This document shows positions 1 to 7,951 of a stretch of DNA of 64,000 nt, one piece after another. The translations under genes were made by a program, and so were the position numbers. The notes beneath the pieces are model-generated. The model saw nothing but the letters and a program-made list of their open reading frames with translations. It did no database searches and was not told the origin of the DNA. Each line of letters opens with the position of its first letter. Positions within the stretch are counted from its first letter, which is position 1. Source of the DNA: Henricia sp. BOLD:AAB3569 (taxonomy: Eukaryota > Echinodermata > Asteroidea > Spinulosida > Echinasteridae); contig JBBELK010000298.1 in assembly GCA_037783545.1 (NCBI GenBank), positions 4,340,001 through 4,404,000 on the forward strand, given 5' to 3'.

Positions 1-352
1 GTTTTCCTGGACTTTTCCGCTGCCTTTGCCTTTTCCTTGTGTTCTGCTTTCTTGAGTCGTTCCCTCTCCTTCTTGGCCTTGGCTTGCTCTTTCTCTCGAC
101 TTGCTTTGGCTTTTTCCTTCTCCTTCGTTGCTTTTGCTTTGGCCTCGGGCTTTACTTTGCTAGTGTCCAACTTGAAGGTACCAGCTGCTCCATGGCCCTT
201 GGTGCGGATAAGTTTGCCCTTGTCCACGCCTGAGTTGAGGGCATTGCGGATAACCCGGGCCTTCGCCTCGGTGTCAACGTCTAGGTTCTCTTTAAGGTAC
301 TTCTTAATGGCTTGCGCATAAGACCCCTTCTAGTTGTCTTGGTCGAAGCCAT
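1..352 (-). pseudogene. Linker histone H1 copy 0, 5' part with 52-bp deletion (broken)
   Basis: This copy is cut by the left edge of the window, which falls in codon 135 of the normal protein. Compared with copy 1, 52 bp are missing between positions 328 and 332, covering codons for roughly residues 8-25 (start of the globular domain). Because 52 is not a multiple of three, translation from the normal ATG (350-352) shifts frame after residue 7 and stops after about 22 residues. It also has a unique substitution at 320 (Ser29 to Tyr) and shares the A86P change with copy 2. Its promoter is intact: TATA 392-396, H1 box 486-492. It is therefore likely transcribed but not productive. Confidence 0.9.
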
Positions 353-1131
353 GTTGGTGCTGATGAAGTACAGTTGGATGTTGCAGGATCCGTATAACGG
401 GGTCGCGCGGACGCGGTCGGTGCTCTGCCCGTTCAACCGTAGCAGCAGGGAATCTGGGCAGTAACCGTCTCTCTCCCGGCGAATCTGTGTTTTCAGTCGC
501 CACTAAAATCACTTTTCTGCGACGTACAGTTACTTGTTTGATTCAAATCAAAAATATATCTTTTTAGATGGACTTTCACTTTCGACACACAGGGAAGTTA
601 ATAGCGTTTGGCCAAAATGTCTTTTAGTAGTGAGCGAAGATTTGTCAAGCTGTCAGTTTTGTAATGTCGTGTGTAATAATCACTATTGGGAATATGTAAC
701 GGTGTCGTGTGTAATTGGCAAATTTTGACTGGAAGTATGCGTCCGCCTGATGGAACTTTCTTATTAAGGGTTGGGGGAGGGGTGGCGTTATTATTTTCTT
801 CTGGAAATGAGGAAAGCAAACAATATGAGCCATTGTACTTTGCAATGCAAGATGGCCGACTAATATATTTGATTTCCAAAATAGCGCCCTCAATCGGTTG
901 TTTGAGAATCGGGTCTTTATTTTTTTTCTAAATTTGTTTTATTGTTATTACTAATTTATATTATGTAATTTATTTTCTGTTATTTATTATTTTAAAAATG
1001 TTTATTGATTGATTGATCGCTTTATTTATTTTTAAACTTTTGGTGGGGTGGTTTGGGCAGATCAAAATATCTCTTTTGTAGTTGTGATGGCTCTGAAAAG
1101 AGCCGTTAGGTTTGTTGCTTTTTCGTCACAG

Positions 1132-1716
1132 CTATTTCTTGGCTGGCTTTGACGATTTGGTCTTGGGCTTGGCTACCGACTTCTTGACGACCGTCTTCTT
1201 GGCTGGCTTGGGTTTGACCGATTTCTTGGGACTCGTGGACTTGGTTTTCTTGTCAGAAGTCTTGGTCGCTTTGGATGTTTTCTTCGGTGTCGTCTTTGGT
1301 TTTGGCTTACGGGTTTTCCTGGACTTTTCCGCTGCCTTTGCCTTTTCCTTGTGTTCTGCTTTCTTGAGTCGTTCCCTCTCCTTCTTGGCCTTGGCTTGCT
1401 CTTTCTCTCGACTTGCTTTGGCCTTTTCCTTCTCCTTCGTTGCTTTTGCTTTGGCCTCGGCCTTTACTTTGCTAGTGTCCAACTTGAAGGTACCAGCTGC
1501 TCCATGGCCCTTGGTGCGGATAAGTTTGCCCTTGTCCACGCCTGAGTTGAGGGCATTGCGGATAACCCGGGCCTTCGCCTCGGTGTCAACGTCTAGGTTC
1601 TCTTTAAGGTACTTCTTAATGGCTTGCGCAGAAGACCCCTTCTTGTCACCGAGGGCGGCGATTGCGGTTGAGATATTTTGGAGAAGAGACGGGGTAGTTG
1701 TCTTGGTCGAAGCCAT
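1132..1716 (-). CDS. H1: Linker histone H1, copy 1 (consensus type; reference entry)
   Basis: This copy encodes a 194-aa replication-dependent linker histone that binds nucleosomal linker DNA and compacts chromatin in the nucleus. Residues 1-8 are a very short N-tail. Residues 9-79 form the H1/H5 winged-helix domain, with the helix-2 motif KKGSSAQAIKKYL (25-37) and the wing motif GHGAAGTFKL (70-79). Residues 83-134 are a highly charged Lys/Glu/Ala helix-like stretch. Residues 135-194 are a Lys/Pro/Ser/Thr tail with CDK-type TPKK (143-146) and SPKK (162-165). There is no intron. An in-frame ATG 28 codons upstream (1798-1800) was rejected because it lies upstream of the TATA (1756-1760); the chosen ATG has the context CACCAACATGG. 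The 3' hairpin is at 1089-1104 and the H1 box at 1850-1856. The sequence matches the array majority protein exactly, shared by 15 copies (1, 4, 6, 8, 9, 10, 11, 14, 18, 21, 23, 24, 28, 32, 33). A sperm-type H1/PL protein is less likely because of the S-phase hairpin. Confidence 0.95.
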   Translation of the reverse strand: MASTKTTTPSLLQNISTAIAALGDKKGSSAQAIKKYLKENLDVDTEAKARVIRNALNSGVDKGKLIRTKGHGAAGTFKLDTSKVKAEAKAKATKEKEKAKASREKEQAKAKKERERLKKAEHKEKAKAAEKSRKTRKPKPKTTPKKTSKATKTSDKKTKSTSPKKSVKPKPAKKTVVKKSVAKPKTKSSKPAKK

Positions 1717-1725
1717 GTTGGTGCT

Positions 1726-1730
1726 GATGA
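1726..1730 (-). promoter_or_regulatory. Putative initiator / transcription start (reference unit)
   Basis: The minus strand reads TTCATCAG here, like the pyrimidine-CA initiator of histone genes. The A at 1728 is 32 nt downstream of the first T of the TATA, the expected spacing. This would give a very short leader of about 12 nt before the ATG. The start site is inferred; the spacing is seen. Confidence 0.45.
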
Positions 1731-1755
1731 AGTACAGTTGGATGTTGCAGGATCC

Positions 1756-1760
1756 GTATA
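1756..1760 (-). promoter_or_regulatory. TATA element (reference unit)
   Basis: The minus strand reads CCGTTATACGG, a weak TATA box 40-44 nt before the ATG, repeated at S+40 to S+44 in every copy. A second form, CCGGTATACGG, occurs in copies 3, 4, 16, 22, 25, 26, 27, 29 and 32. Copy 30 has a further change next to it (CCAGGTATACGG). Confidence 0.65.
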
Positions 1761-1770
1761 ACGGGGTCGC

Positions 1771-1777
1771 GCGGACG
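1771..1777 (-). promoter_or_regulatory. H4TF-2/HINFP-like element CGTCCGC (reference unit)
   Basis: The minus strand reads ACCGCGTCCGCGCG just upstream of the TATA. The core CGTCCGC resembles the HINFP (H4TF-2) site used by histone H4 and some H1/H5 promoters at this position, where vertebrate somatic H1 genes have CCAAT instead. It is present in the copies I inspected at S+55 to S+61. The factor assignment is inferred from motif resemblance. Confidence 0.5.
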
Positions 1778-1830
1778 CGGTCGGTGCTCTGCCCGTTCAA
1801 CCGTAGCAGCAGGGAATCTGGGCAGTAACC

Positions 1831-1840
1831 GTCTCTCTCC
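1831..1840 (-). promoter_or_regulatory. GAGA / G-rich promoter element (reference unit)
   Basis: The minus strand reads CGCCGGGAGAGAGACGG next to the H1 box, where H1 promoters often carry a G-rich element. A GGGGGAGAGACGG form occurs in copies 2-4, 16, 17, 21-30, 32, 33, 35, 37, 38 and 41-45. Frameshifted copies 36, 39 and 40 share a private C in the flanking GGCG. Confidence 0.45.
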
Positions 1841-1849
1841 CGGCGAATC

Positions 1850-1856
1850 TGTGTTT
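1850..1856 (-). promoter_or_regulatory. H1 box AAACACA (reference unit)
   Basis: The minus strand reads GAAAACACAGATT. AAACACA is the H1-specific promoter box (AC box) that couples H1 transcription to S phase in animals. It lies 134-140 nt before the ATG, about 125 nt before the inferred start. It is present at S+134 to S+140 in every copy whose promoter is in the window except copies 42 and 44. Confidence 0.8.
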
Positions 1857-1900
1857 TCAGTCGCCACTAAAATCACTTTTCTGCGACGTACAGTTACTTG

Positions 1901-1916
1901 TTTGATTCAAATCAAA
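1901..1916. repeat. Short inverted repeat TTTGAT-TCAA-ATCAAA (reference unit)
   Basis: Six-base arms flank a four-base loop, about 190 nt upstream of the ATG. It is kept in the copies I checked, including the divergent promoters of copies 42 and 44, where the adjacent A-rich run is one base shorter. It may be a factor site; its function is unknown. Confidence 0.5.
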
Positions 1917-1970
1917 AATATATCTTTTTAGATGGACTTTCACTTTCGACACACAGGGAAGTTAATAGCG

Positions 1971-1980
1971 TTTGGCCAAA
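1971..1980. promoter_or_regulatory. Palindrome TTTGGCCAAA (reference unit)
   Basis: A perfect 10-bp palindrome about 255 nt upstream of the ATG. It resembles an NF1-type arrangement without the usual spacer, so the assignment is weak. It is replaced by a TAGCGTT microduplication upstream of copies 35, 37, 38 and 41. Confidence 0.3.
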
Positions 1981-2028
1981 ATGTCTTTTAGTAGTGAGCG
2001 AAGATTTGTCAAGCTGTCAGTTTTGTAA

Positions 2029-2079
2029 TGTCGTGTGTAATAATCACTATTGGGAATATGTAACGGTGTCGTGTGTAAT
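2029..2079. repeat. Two direct copies of TGTCGTGTGTAAT (reference unit)
   Basis: Identical 13-mers at 2029-2041 and 2067-2079, 38 bp apart start to start. They are seen in every spacer I read. A CCAAT-type motif (minus strand, 2049-2054) lies between them in copies 0-2, 4-15, 18-20 and 37, and is changed by an A-to-C substitution in the others. Confidence 0.6.
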
Positions 2080-2131
2080 TGGCAAATTTTGACTGGAAGT
2101 ATGCGTCCGCCTGATGGAACTTTCTTATTAA

Positions 2132-2149
2132 GGGTTGGGGGAGGGGTGG
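2132..2149 (+). repeat. G-rich tract (reference unit)
   Basis: The plus strand reads GGGTTGGGGGAGGGGTGG. It has three runs of at least three G plus a GG, so at most a two-layer or bulged quadruplex could form. It is length-polymorphic: the five-G run is four G upstream of copies 31, 33, 35, 38, 41, 43 and 45, and is interrupted by AA upstream of copies 21 and 25. Confidence 0.5.
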
Positions 2150-2384
2150 CGTTATTATTTTCTTCTGGAAATGAGGAAAGCAAACAATATGAGCCATTGT
2201 ACTTTGCAATGCAAGATGGCCGACTAATATATTTGATTTCCAAAATAGCGCCCTCAATCGGTTGTTTGAGAATCGGGTCTTTATTTTTTTTCTAAATTTG
2301 TTTTATTGTTATTACTAATTTATATTATGTAATTTATTTTCTGTTATTTATTATTTTAAAAATGTTTATTGATTGATTGATCGC

Positions 2385-2394
2385 TTTATTTATT
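2385..2394 (-). terminator. Two overlapping AATAAA hexamers (reference unit, for copy 2)
   Basis: The minus strand reads AATAAATAAAGCG about 102-111 nt past the stop codon, downstream of the hairpin and the U7 element. It could serve as a back-up polyadenylation signal, giving polyadenylated H1 mRNA outside S phase as in some animal histone genes. The motif is seen; its use is inferred. Confidence 0.45.
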
Positions 2395-2432
2395 TTTAAA
2401 CTTTTGGTGGGGTGGTTTGGGCAGATCAAAAT

Positions 2433-2441
2433 ATCTCTTTT
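2433..2441 (-). terminator. Histone downstream element, U7-pairing type (for copy 2)
   Basis: The minus strand reads ACAAAAGAGAT beginning 12 nt past the hairpin. AAAGAG is complementary to the CUCUUU at the 5' end of U7 snRNA, and the spacing is typical. It occurs at L-63 to L-55 in most copies. It is truncated at copies 12 and 14 and mutated at copies 44 and 46. Confidence 0.75.
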
Positions 2442-2452
2442 GTAGTTGTGAT

Positions 2453-2468
2453 GGCTCTGAAAAGAGCC
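2453..2468 (-). terminator. Histone mRNA 3' stem-loop (reference, for copy 2)
   Basis: The minus strand reads GGCTCTTTTCAGAGCC: a 6-bp stem with a UUUC loop, a perfect match to the consensus bound by SLBP. It marks a non-polyadenylated, replication-dependent histone mRNA. The hairpin begins 28 nt beyond the stop codon (27 nt between). The same 16-mer sits at L-43 to L-28 in all copies except 16, 22 and 26. Confidence 0.95.
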
Positions 2469-2495
2469 GTTAGGTTTGTTGCTTTTTCGTCACAG

Positions 2496-3080
2496 CTATT
2501 TCTTGGCTGGCTTTGACGATTTGGTCTTGGGCTTGGCTACCGACTTCTTGACGACCGTCTTCTTGGCTGGCTTGGGTTTGACCGATTTCTTGGGACTCGT
2601 GGACTTGGTTTTCTTGTCAGAAGTCTTGGTCGCTTTGGATGTTTTCTTCGGTGTCGTCTTTGGTTTTGGCTTACGGGTTTTCCTGGACTTTTCCGCTGCC
2701 TTTGCCTTTTCCTTGTGTTCTGCTTTCTTGAGTCGTTCCCTCTCCTTCTTGGCCTTGGCTTGCTCTTTCTCTCGACTTGCTTTGGCTTTTTCCTTCTCCT
2801 TCGTTGCTTTTGCTTTGGCCTCGGGCTTTACTTTGCTAGTGTCCAACTTGAAGGTACCAGCTGCTCCATGGCCCTTGGTGCGGATAAGTTTGCCCTTGTC
2901 CACGCCTGAGTTGAGGGCATTGCGGATAACCCGGGCCTTCGCCTCGGTGTCAACGTCTAGGTTCTCTTTAAGGTACTTCTTAATGGCTTGCGCAGAAGAC
3001 CCCTTCTTGTCACCGAGGGCGGCGATTGCGGTTGAGATATTTTGGAGAAGAGACGGGGTAGTTGTCTTGGTCGAAGCCAT
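2496..3080 (-). CDS. H1: Linker histone H1, copy 2
   Basis: Intact 194 aa. It differs from the consensus protein by A86P just after the globular domain, a change shared only with broken copy 0. Hairpin 2453-2468; TATA 3120-3124; H1 box 3214-3220. Its promoter has the GGGGGAGAGACGG form of the GAGA element. Confidence 0.94.
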   Translation of the reverse strand: MASTKTTTPSLLQNISTAIAALGDKKGSSAQAIKKYLKENLDVDTEAKARVIRNALNSGVDKGKLIRTKGHGAAGTFKLDTSKVKPEAKAKATKEKEKAKASREKEQAKAKKERERLKKAEHKEKAKAAEKSRKTRKPKPKTTPKKTSKATKTSDKKTKSTSPKKSVKPKPAKKTVVKKSVAKPKTKSSKPAKK

Positions 3081-3859
3081 GTTGGTGCTGATGAAGTACA
3101 GTTGGATGTTGCAGGATCCGTATAACGGGGTCGCGCGGACGCGGTCGGTGCTCTGCCCGTTCAACCGTAGCAGCAGGGAATCTGGGCAGTAACCGTCTCT
3201 CCCCCGGCGAATCTGTGTTTTCAGTCGCCACTAAAATCACCTTTCTGCGACGTACAGTTACTTGTTTGATTCAAATCAAAAATATATCCTTTTAGATGGA
3301 CTTTCACTTTCGACACACAGGGAAGTTAATAGCGTTTGGCCAAAATGTCTTTTAGTAGTGAGCGAAGATTTGTCAAGCTGTCAGTTTTGTAATGTCGTGT
3401 GTAATAATCACTATTGGGTATATGTAACGGTGTCGTGTGTAATTGGCAAATTTTGACTGGAAGTATGCGTCCGCCTGATGGAACTTTCTTATTAAGGGTT
3501 GGGGGAGGGGTGGCGTTATTATTTTCTTCTGGAAATGAGGAAAGCAAACAATATGAGCCATTGTACTTTGCAATGCAAGATGGCCGACTAATATATTTGA
3601 TTTCCAAAATAGCGCCCTCAATCGGTTGTTTGAGAATCGGGTCTTTATTTTTTTTCTAAATTTGTTTTATTGTTATTACTAATTTATATTATGTAATTTA
3701 TTTTCTGTTATTTATTATTTTAAAAATGTTTATTGATTGATTGATCGCTTTATTTATTTTTAAACTTTTGGTGGGGTGGTTGGGGCAGATCAAAATATCT
3801 CTTTTGTAGTTGTGATGGCTCTGAAAAGAGCCGTTAGGTTTGTTGCTTTTTCGTCACAG

Positions 3860-4444
3860 CTATTTCTTGGCTGGCTTTGACGATTTGGTCTTGGGCTTGG
3901 CTACCGACTTCTTGACGACCGTCTTCTTGGCTGGCTTGAGTTTGACCGATTTCTTGGGACTCGTGGACTTGGTTTTCTTGTCAGAAGTCTTGGTCGCTTT
4001 GGATGTTTTCTTCGGTGTCGTCTTTGGTTTTGGCTTACGGGTTTTCCTGGACTTTTCCGCTGCCTTTGCCTTTTCCTTGTGTTCTGCTTTCTTGAGTCGT
4101 TCCCTCTCCTTCTTGGCCTTGGCTTGCTCTTTCTCTCGACTTGCTTTGGCTTTTTCCTTCTCCTTCGTTGCTTTTGCTTTGGCCTCGGCCTTTACTTTGC
4201 TAGTGTCCAACTTGAAGGTACCAGCTGCTCCATGGCCCTTGGTGCGGATAAGTTTGCCCTTGTCCACGCCTGAGTTGAGGGCATTGCGGATAACCCGGGC
4301 CTTCGCCTCGGTGTCAACGTCTAGGTTCTCTTTAAGGTACTTCTTAATGGCTTGCGCAGAAGACCCCTTCTTGTCACCGAGGGCGGCGATTGCGGTTGAG
4401 ATATTTTGGAGAAGAGACGGGGTAGTTGTCTTGGTCGAAGCCAT
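3860..4444 (-). CDS. H1: Linker histone H1, copy 3 (P169L type)
   Basis: Intact 194 aa. It differs by P169L in the C-terminal tail, a variant shared by 18 copies, two of which form a two-unit alternation with copies 4-8. It uses the GGTATACGG TATA form. The 3' flank carries the linked TTGGGGCAG variant. Hairpin 3817-3832; H1 box 4578-4584. Confidence 0.94.
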   Translation of the reverse strand: MASTKTTTPSLLQNISTAIAALGDKKGSSAQAIKKYLKENLDVDTEAKARVIRNALNSGVDKGKLIRTKGHGAAGTFKLDTSKVKAEAKAKATKEKEKAKASREKEQAKAKKERERLKKAEHKEKAKAAEKSRKTRKPKPKTTPKKTSKATKTSDKKTKSTSPKKSVKLKPAKKTVVKKSVAKPKTKSSKPAKK

Positions 4445-5223
4445 GTTGGTGCTGATGAAGTACAGTTGGATGTTGCAGGATCCGTATACCGGGGTCGCGC
4501 GGACGCGGTCGGTGCTCTGCCCGTTCAACCGTAGCAGCAGGGAATCTGGGCAGTAACCGTCTCTCCCCCGGCGAATCTGTGTTTTCAGTCGCCACTAAAA
4601 TCACCTTTCTGCGACGTACAGTTACTTGTTTGATTCAAATCAAAAATATATCCTTTTAGATGGACTTTCACTTTCGACACACAGGGAAGTTAATAGCGTT
4701 TGGCCAAAATGTCTTTTAGTAGTGAGCGAAGATTTGTCAAGCTGTCAGTTTTGTAATGTCGTGTGTAATAATCACTCTTGGGAATATGTAACGGTGTCGT
4801 GTGTAATTGGCAAATTTTGACTGGAAGTATGCGTCCGCCTGATGGAACTTTCTTATTAAGGGTTGGGGGAGGGGTGGCGTTATTATTTTCTTCTGGAAAT
4901 GAGGAAAGCAAACAATATGAGCCATTGTACTTTGCAATGCAAGATGGCCGACTAATATATTTGATTTCCAAAATAGCGCCCTCAATCGGTTGTTTGAGAA
5001 TCGGGTCTTTATTTTTTTTCTAAATTTGTTTTATTGTTATTACTAATTTATATTATGTAATTTATTTTCTGTTATTTATTATTTTAAAAATGTTTATTGA
5101 TTGATTGATCGCTTTATTTATTTTTAAACTTTTGGTGGGGTGGTTTGGGCAGATCAAAATATCTCTTTTGTAGTTGTGATGGCTCTGAAAAGAGCCGTTA
5201 GGTTTGTTGCTTTTTCGTCACAG

Positions 5224-5808
5224 CTATTTCTTGGCTGGCTTTGACGATTTGGTCTTGGGCTTGGCTACCGACTTCTTGACGACCGTCTTCTTGGCTGGCT
5301 TGGGTTTGACCGATTTCTTGGGACTCGTGGACTTGGTTTTCTTGTCAGAAGTCTTGGTCGCTTTGGATGTTTTCTTCGGTGTCGTCTTTGGTTTTGGCTT
5401 ACGGGTTTTCCTGGACTTTTCCGCTGCCTTTGCCTTTTCCTTGTGTTCTGCTTTCTTGAGTCGTTCCCTCTCCTTCTTGGCCTTGGCTTGCTCTTTCTCT
5501 CGACTTGCTTTGGCTTTTTCCTTCTCCTTCGTTGCTTTTGCTTTGGCCTCGGCCTTTACTTTGCTAGTGTCCAACTTGAAGGTACCAGCTGCTCCATGGC
5601 CCTTGGTGCGGATAAGTTTGCCCTTGTCCACGCCTGAGTTGAGGGCATTGCGGATAACCCGGGCCTTCGCCTCGGTGTCAACGTCTAGGTTCTCTTTAAG
5701 GTACTTCTTAATGGCTTGCGCAGAAGACCCCTTCTTGTCACCGAGGGCGGCGATTGCGGTTGAGATATTTTGGAGAAGAGACGGGGTAGTTGTCTTGGTC
5801 GAAGCCAT
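5224..5808 (-). CDS. H1: Linker histone H1, copy 4 (consensus type)
   Basis: Intact 194 aa, identical to the consensus protein, but with the GGTATACGG form of the TATA, so promoter and coding variants are recombined relative to copy 3. Hairpin 5181-5196; H1 box 5942-5948. Confidence 0.94.
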   Translation of the reverse strand: MASTKTTTPSLLQNISTAIAALGDKKGSSAQAIKKYLKENLDVDTEAKARVIRNALNSGVDKGKLIRTKGHGAAGTFKLDTSKVKAEAKAKATKEKEKAKASREKEQAKAKKERERLKKAEHKEKAKAAEKSRKTRKPKPKTTPKKTSKATKTSDKKTKSTSPKKSVKPKPAKKTVVKKSVAKPKTKSSKPAKK

Positions 5809-6587
5809 GTTGGTGCTGATGAAGTACAGTTGGATGTTGCAGGATCCGTATACCGGGGTCGCGCGGACGCGGTCGGTGCTCTGCCCGTTCAACCGTAGCA
5901 GCAGGGAATCTGGGCAGTAACCGTCTCTCCCCCGGCGAATCTGTGTTTTCAGTCGCCACTAAAATCACCTTTCTGCGACGTACAGTTACTTGTTTGATTC
6001 AAATCAAAAATATATCCTTTTAGATGGACTTTCACTTTCGACACACAGGGAAGTTAATAGCGTTTGGCCAAAATGTCTTTTAGTAGTGAGCGAAGATTTG
6101 TCAAGCTGTCAGTTTTGTAATGTCGTGTGTAATAATCACTATTGGGAATATGTAACGGTGTCGTGTGTAATTGGCAAATTTTGACTGGAAGTATGCGTCC
6201 GCCTGATGGAACTTTCTTATTAAGGGTTGGGGGAGGGGTGGCGTTATTATTTTCTTCTGGAAATGAGGAAAGCAAACAATATGAGCCATTGTACTTTGCA
6301 ATGCAAGATGGCCGACTAATATATTTGATTTCCAAAATAGCGCCCTCAATCGGTTGTTTGAGAATCGGGTCTTTATTTTTTTTCTAAATTTGTTTTATTG
6401 TTATTACTAATTTATATTATGTAATTTATTTTCTGTTATTTATTATTTTAAAAATGTTTATTGATTGATTGATCGCTTTATTTATTTTTAAACTTTTGGT
6501 GGGGTGGTTGGGGCAGATCAAAATATCTCTTTTGTAGTTGTGATGGCTCTGAAAAGAGCCGTTAGGTTTGTTGCTTTTTCGTCACAG

Positions 6588-7172
6588 CTATTTCTTGGCT
6601 GGCTTTGACGATTTGGTCTTGGGCTTGGCTACCGACTTCTTGACGACCGTCTTCTTGGCTGGCTTGAGTTTGACCGATTTCTTGGGACTCGTGGACTTGG
6701 TTTTCTTGTCAGAAGTCTTGGTCGCTTTGGATGTTTTCTTCGGTGTCGTCTTTGGTTTTGGCTTACGGGTTTTCCTGGACTTTTCCGCTGCCTTTGCCTT
6801 TTCCTTGTGTTCTGCTTTCTTGAGTCGTTCCCTCTCCTTCTTGGCCTTGGCTTGCTCTTTCTCTCGACTTGCTTTGGCTTTTTCCTTCTCCTTCGTTGCT
6901 TTTGCTTTGGCCTCGGCCTTTACTTTGCTAGTGTCCAACTTGAAGGTACCAGCTGCTCCATGGCCCTTGGTGCGGATAAGTTTGCCCTTGTCCACGCCTG
7001 AGTTGAGGGCATTGCGGATAACCCGGGCCTTCGCCTCGGTGTCAACGTCTAGGTTTTCTTTTAGGTACTTCTTAATGGCTTGCGCAGAAGACCCCTTCTT
7101 GTCACCGAGGGCGGCGATTGCGGTTGAGATATTTTGGAGAAGAGACGGGGTAGTTGTCTTGGTCGAAGCCAT
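6588..7172 (-). CDS. H1: Linker histone H1, copy 5 (P169L type)
   Basis: Intact 194 aa with P169L. Private silent changes near 7055-7062 lie in the YLKEN codons. TATA of the common form. Hairpin 6545-6560; H1 box 7306-7312. Confidence 0.94.
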   Translation of the reverse strand: MASTKTTTPSLLQNISTAIAALGDKKGSSAQAIKKYLKENLDVDTEAKARVIRNALNSGVDKGKLIRTKGHGAAGTFKLDTSKVKAEAKAKATKEKEKAKASREKEQAKAKKERERLKKAEHKEKAKAAEKSRKTRKPKPKTTPKKTSKATKTSDKKTKSTSPKKSVKLKPAKKTVVKKSVAKPKTKSSKPAKK

Positions 7173-7951
7173 GTTGGTGCTGATGAAGTACAGTTGGATG
7201 TTGCAGGATCCGTATAACGGGGTCGCGCGGACGCGGTCGGTGCTCTGCCCGTTCAACCGTAGCAGCAGGGAATCTGGGCAGTAACCGTCTCTCTCCCGGC
7301 GAATCTGTGTTTTCAGTCGCCACTAAAATCACTTTTCTGCGACGTACAGTTACTTGTTTGATTCAAATCAAAAATATATCTTTTTAGATGGACTTTCACT
7401 TTCGACACACAGGGAAGTTAATAGCGTTTGGCCAAAATGTCTTTTAGTAGTGAGCGAAGATTTGTCAAGCTGTCAGTTTTGTAATGTCGTGTGTAATAAT
7501 CACTATTGGGAATATGTAACGGTGTCGTGTGTAATTGGCAAATTTTGACTGGAAGTATGCGTCCGCCTGATGGAACTTTCTTATTAAGGGTTGGGGGAGG
7601 GGTGGCGTTATTATTTTCTTCTGGAAATGAGGAAAGCAAACAATATGAGCCATTGTACTTTGCAATGCAAGATGGCCGACTAATATATTTGATTTCCAAA
7701 ATAGCGCCCTCAATCGGTTGTTTGAGAATCGGGTCTTTATTTTTTTTCTAAATTTGTTTTATTGTTATTACTAATTTATATTATGTAATTTATTTTCTGT
7801 TATTTATTATTTTAAAAATGTTTATTGATTGATTGATCGCTTTATTTATTTTTAAACTTTTGGTGGGGTGGTTTGGGCAGATCAAAATATCTCTTTTGTA
7901 GTTGTGATGGCTCTGAAAAGAGCCGTTAGGTTTGTTGCTTTTTCGTCACAG

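Larger units (their letters stand above)
1717..2495. other. Spacer between copies 1 and 2 (reference 779-bp spacer)
   Basis: Reading from copy 1's ATG towards copy 2's stop, it holds: the promoter (1717 to about 1860); an inverted repeat TTTGAT/ATCAAA with a 4-nt loop (1901-1916); a palindrome TTTGGCCAAA (1971-1980); two direct copies of TGTCGTGTGTAAT (2029-2041, 2067-2079); a G-rich tract (2132-2149); a YY1-like AAGATGGC (2213-2220); an AT-rich stretch (about 2280-2367); a GATT microsatellite (2367-2380); two AATAAA hexamers for copy 2 (2385-2394, minus strand); a second G-rich stretch; the U7 element (2433-2441); and the hairpin (2453-2468). Short open frames here are discussed under rejected items. 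The other spacers are variants of this one. Confidence 0.8.

Noticed and set aside
1132..1716. A sperm protamine-like (PL) protein rather than a somatic H1
   Set aside because: The Lys-rich tail could suggest it, but the replication-type hairpin, U7 element and H1 box point to an S-phase H1. A germline role is not excluded.
1717..1800. 28-codon N-terminal extension of H1 in frame with the gene
   Set aside because: It contains the TATA and initiator region, so it would not be transcribed. It also varies with promoter variants and is broken in copy 46. The downstream ATG has the better context.
1112..1828. A 238-codon open frame on the plus strand, repeated in nearly every unit
   Set aside because: It is the antisense of the H1 gene in register. 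Lys codons AAG and AAA read backwards give Leu and Phe, so the frame stays open and looks hydrophobic. It spans the H1 promoter and has no support of its own.
1898..2092. A 64-codon plus-strand frame starting near the inverted repeat
   Set aside because: No recognisable domain. It crosses the TTTGGCCAAA segment that is restructured upstream of copies 35, 37, 38 and 41, where the frame is lost.
2213..2220. YY1 site AAGATGGC in the spacer
   Set aside because: Only the core matches, it lies about 500 nt from the gene on either side, and such an 8-mer is expected by chance. It is noted in the spacer description only.
1962..2257. Overlapping minus-strand spacer frames of 82 and 93 codons
   Set aside because: They overlap each other and the G-rich tract, are broken by the same small indels, and lie upstream of the H1 promoter with no start or domain signal.
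2050..2295. An 81-codon plus-strand open frame in the spacer, seen in most units
   Set aside because: It is interrupted in many units by single-base changes in the G and T runs (for example upstream of copies 31, 33, 35, 38, 41, 43, 45). That is not expected of a functional protein; its recurrence reflects repeat identity.
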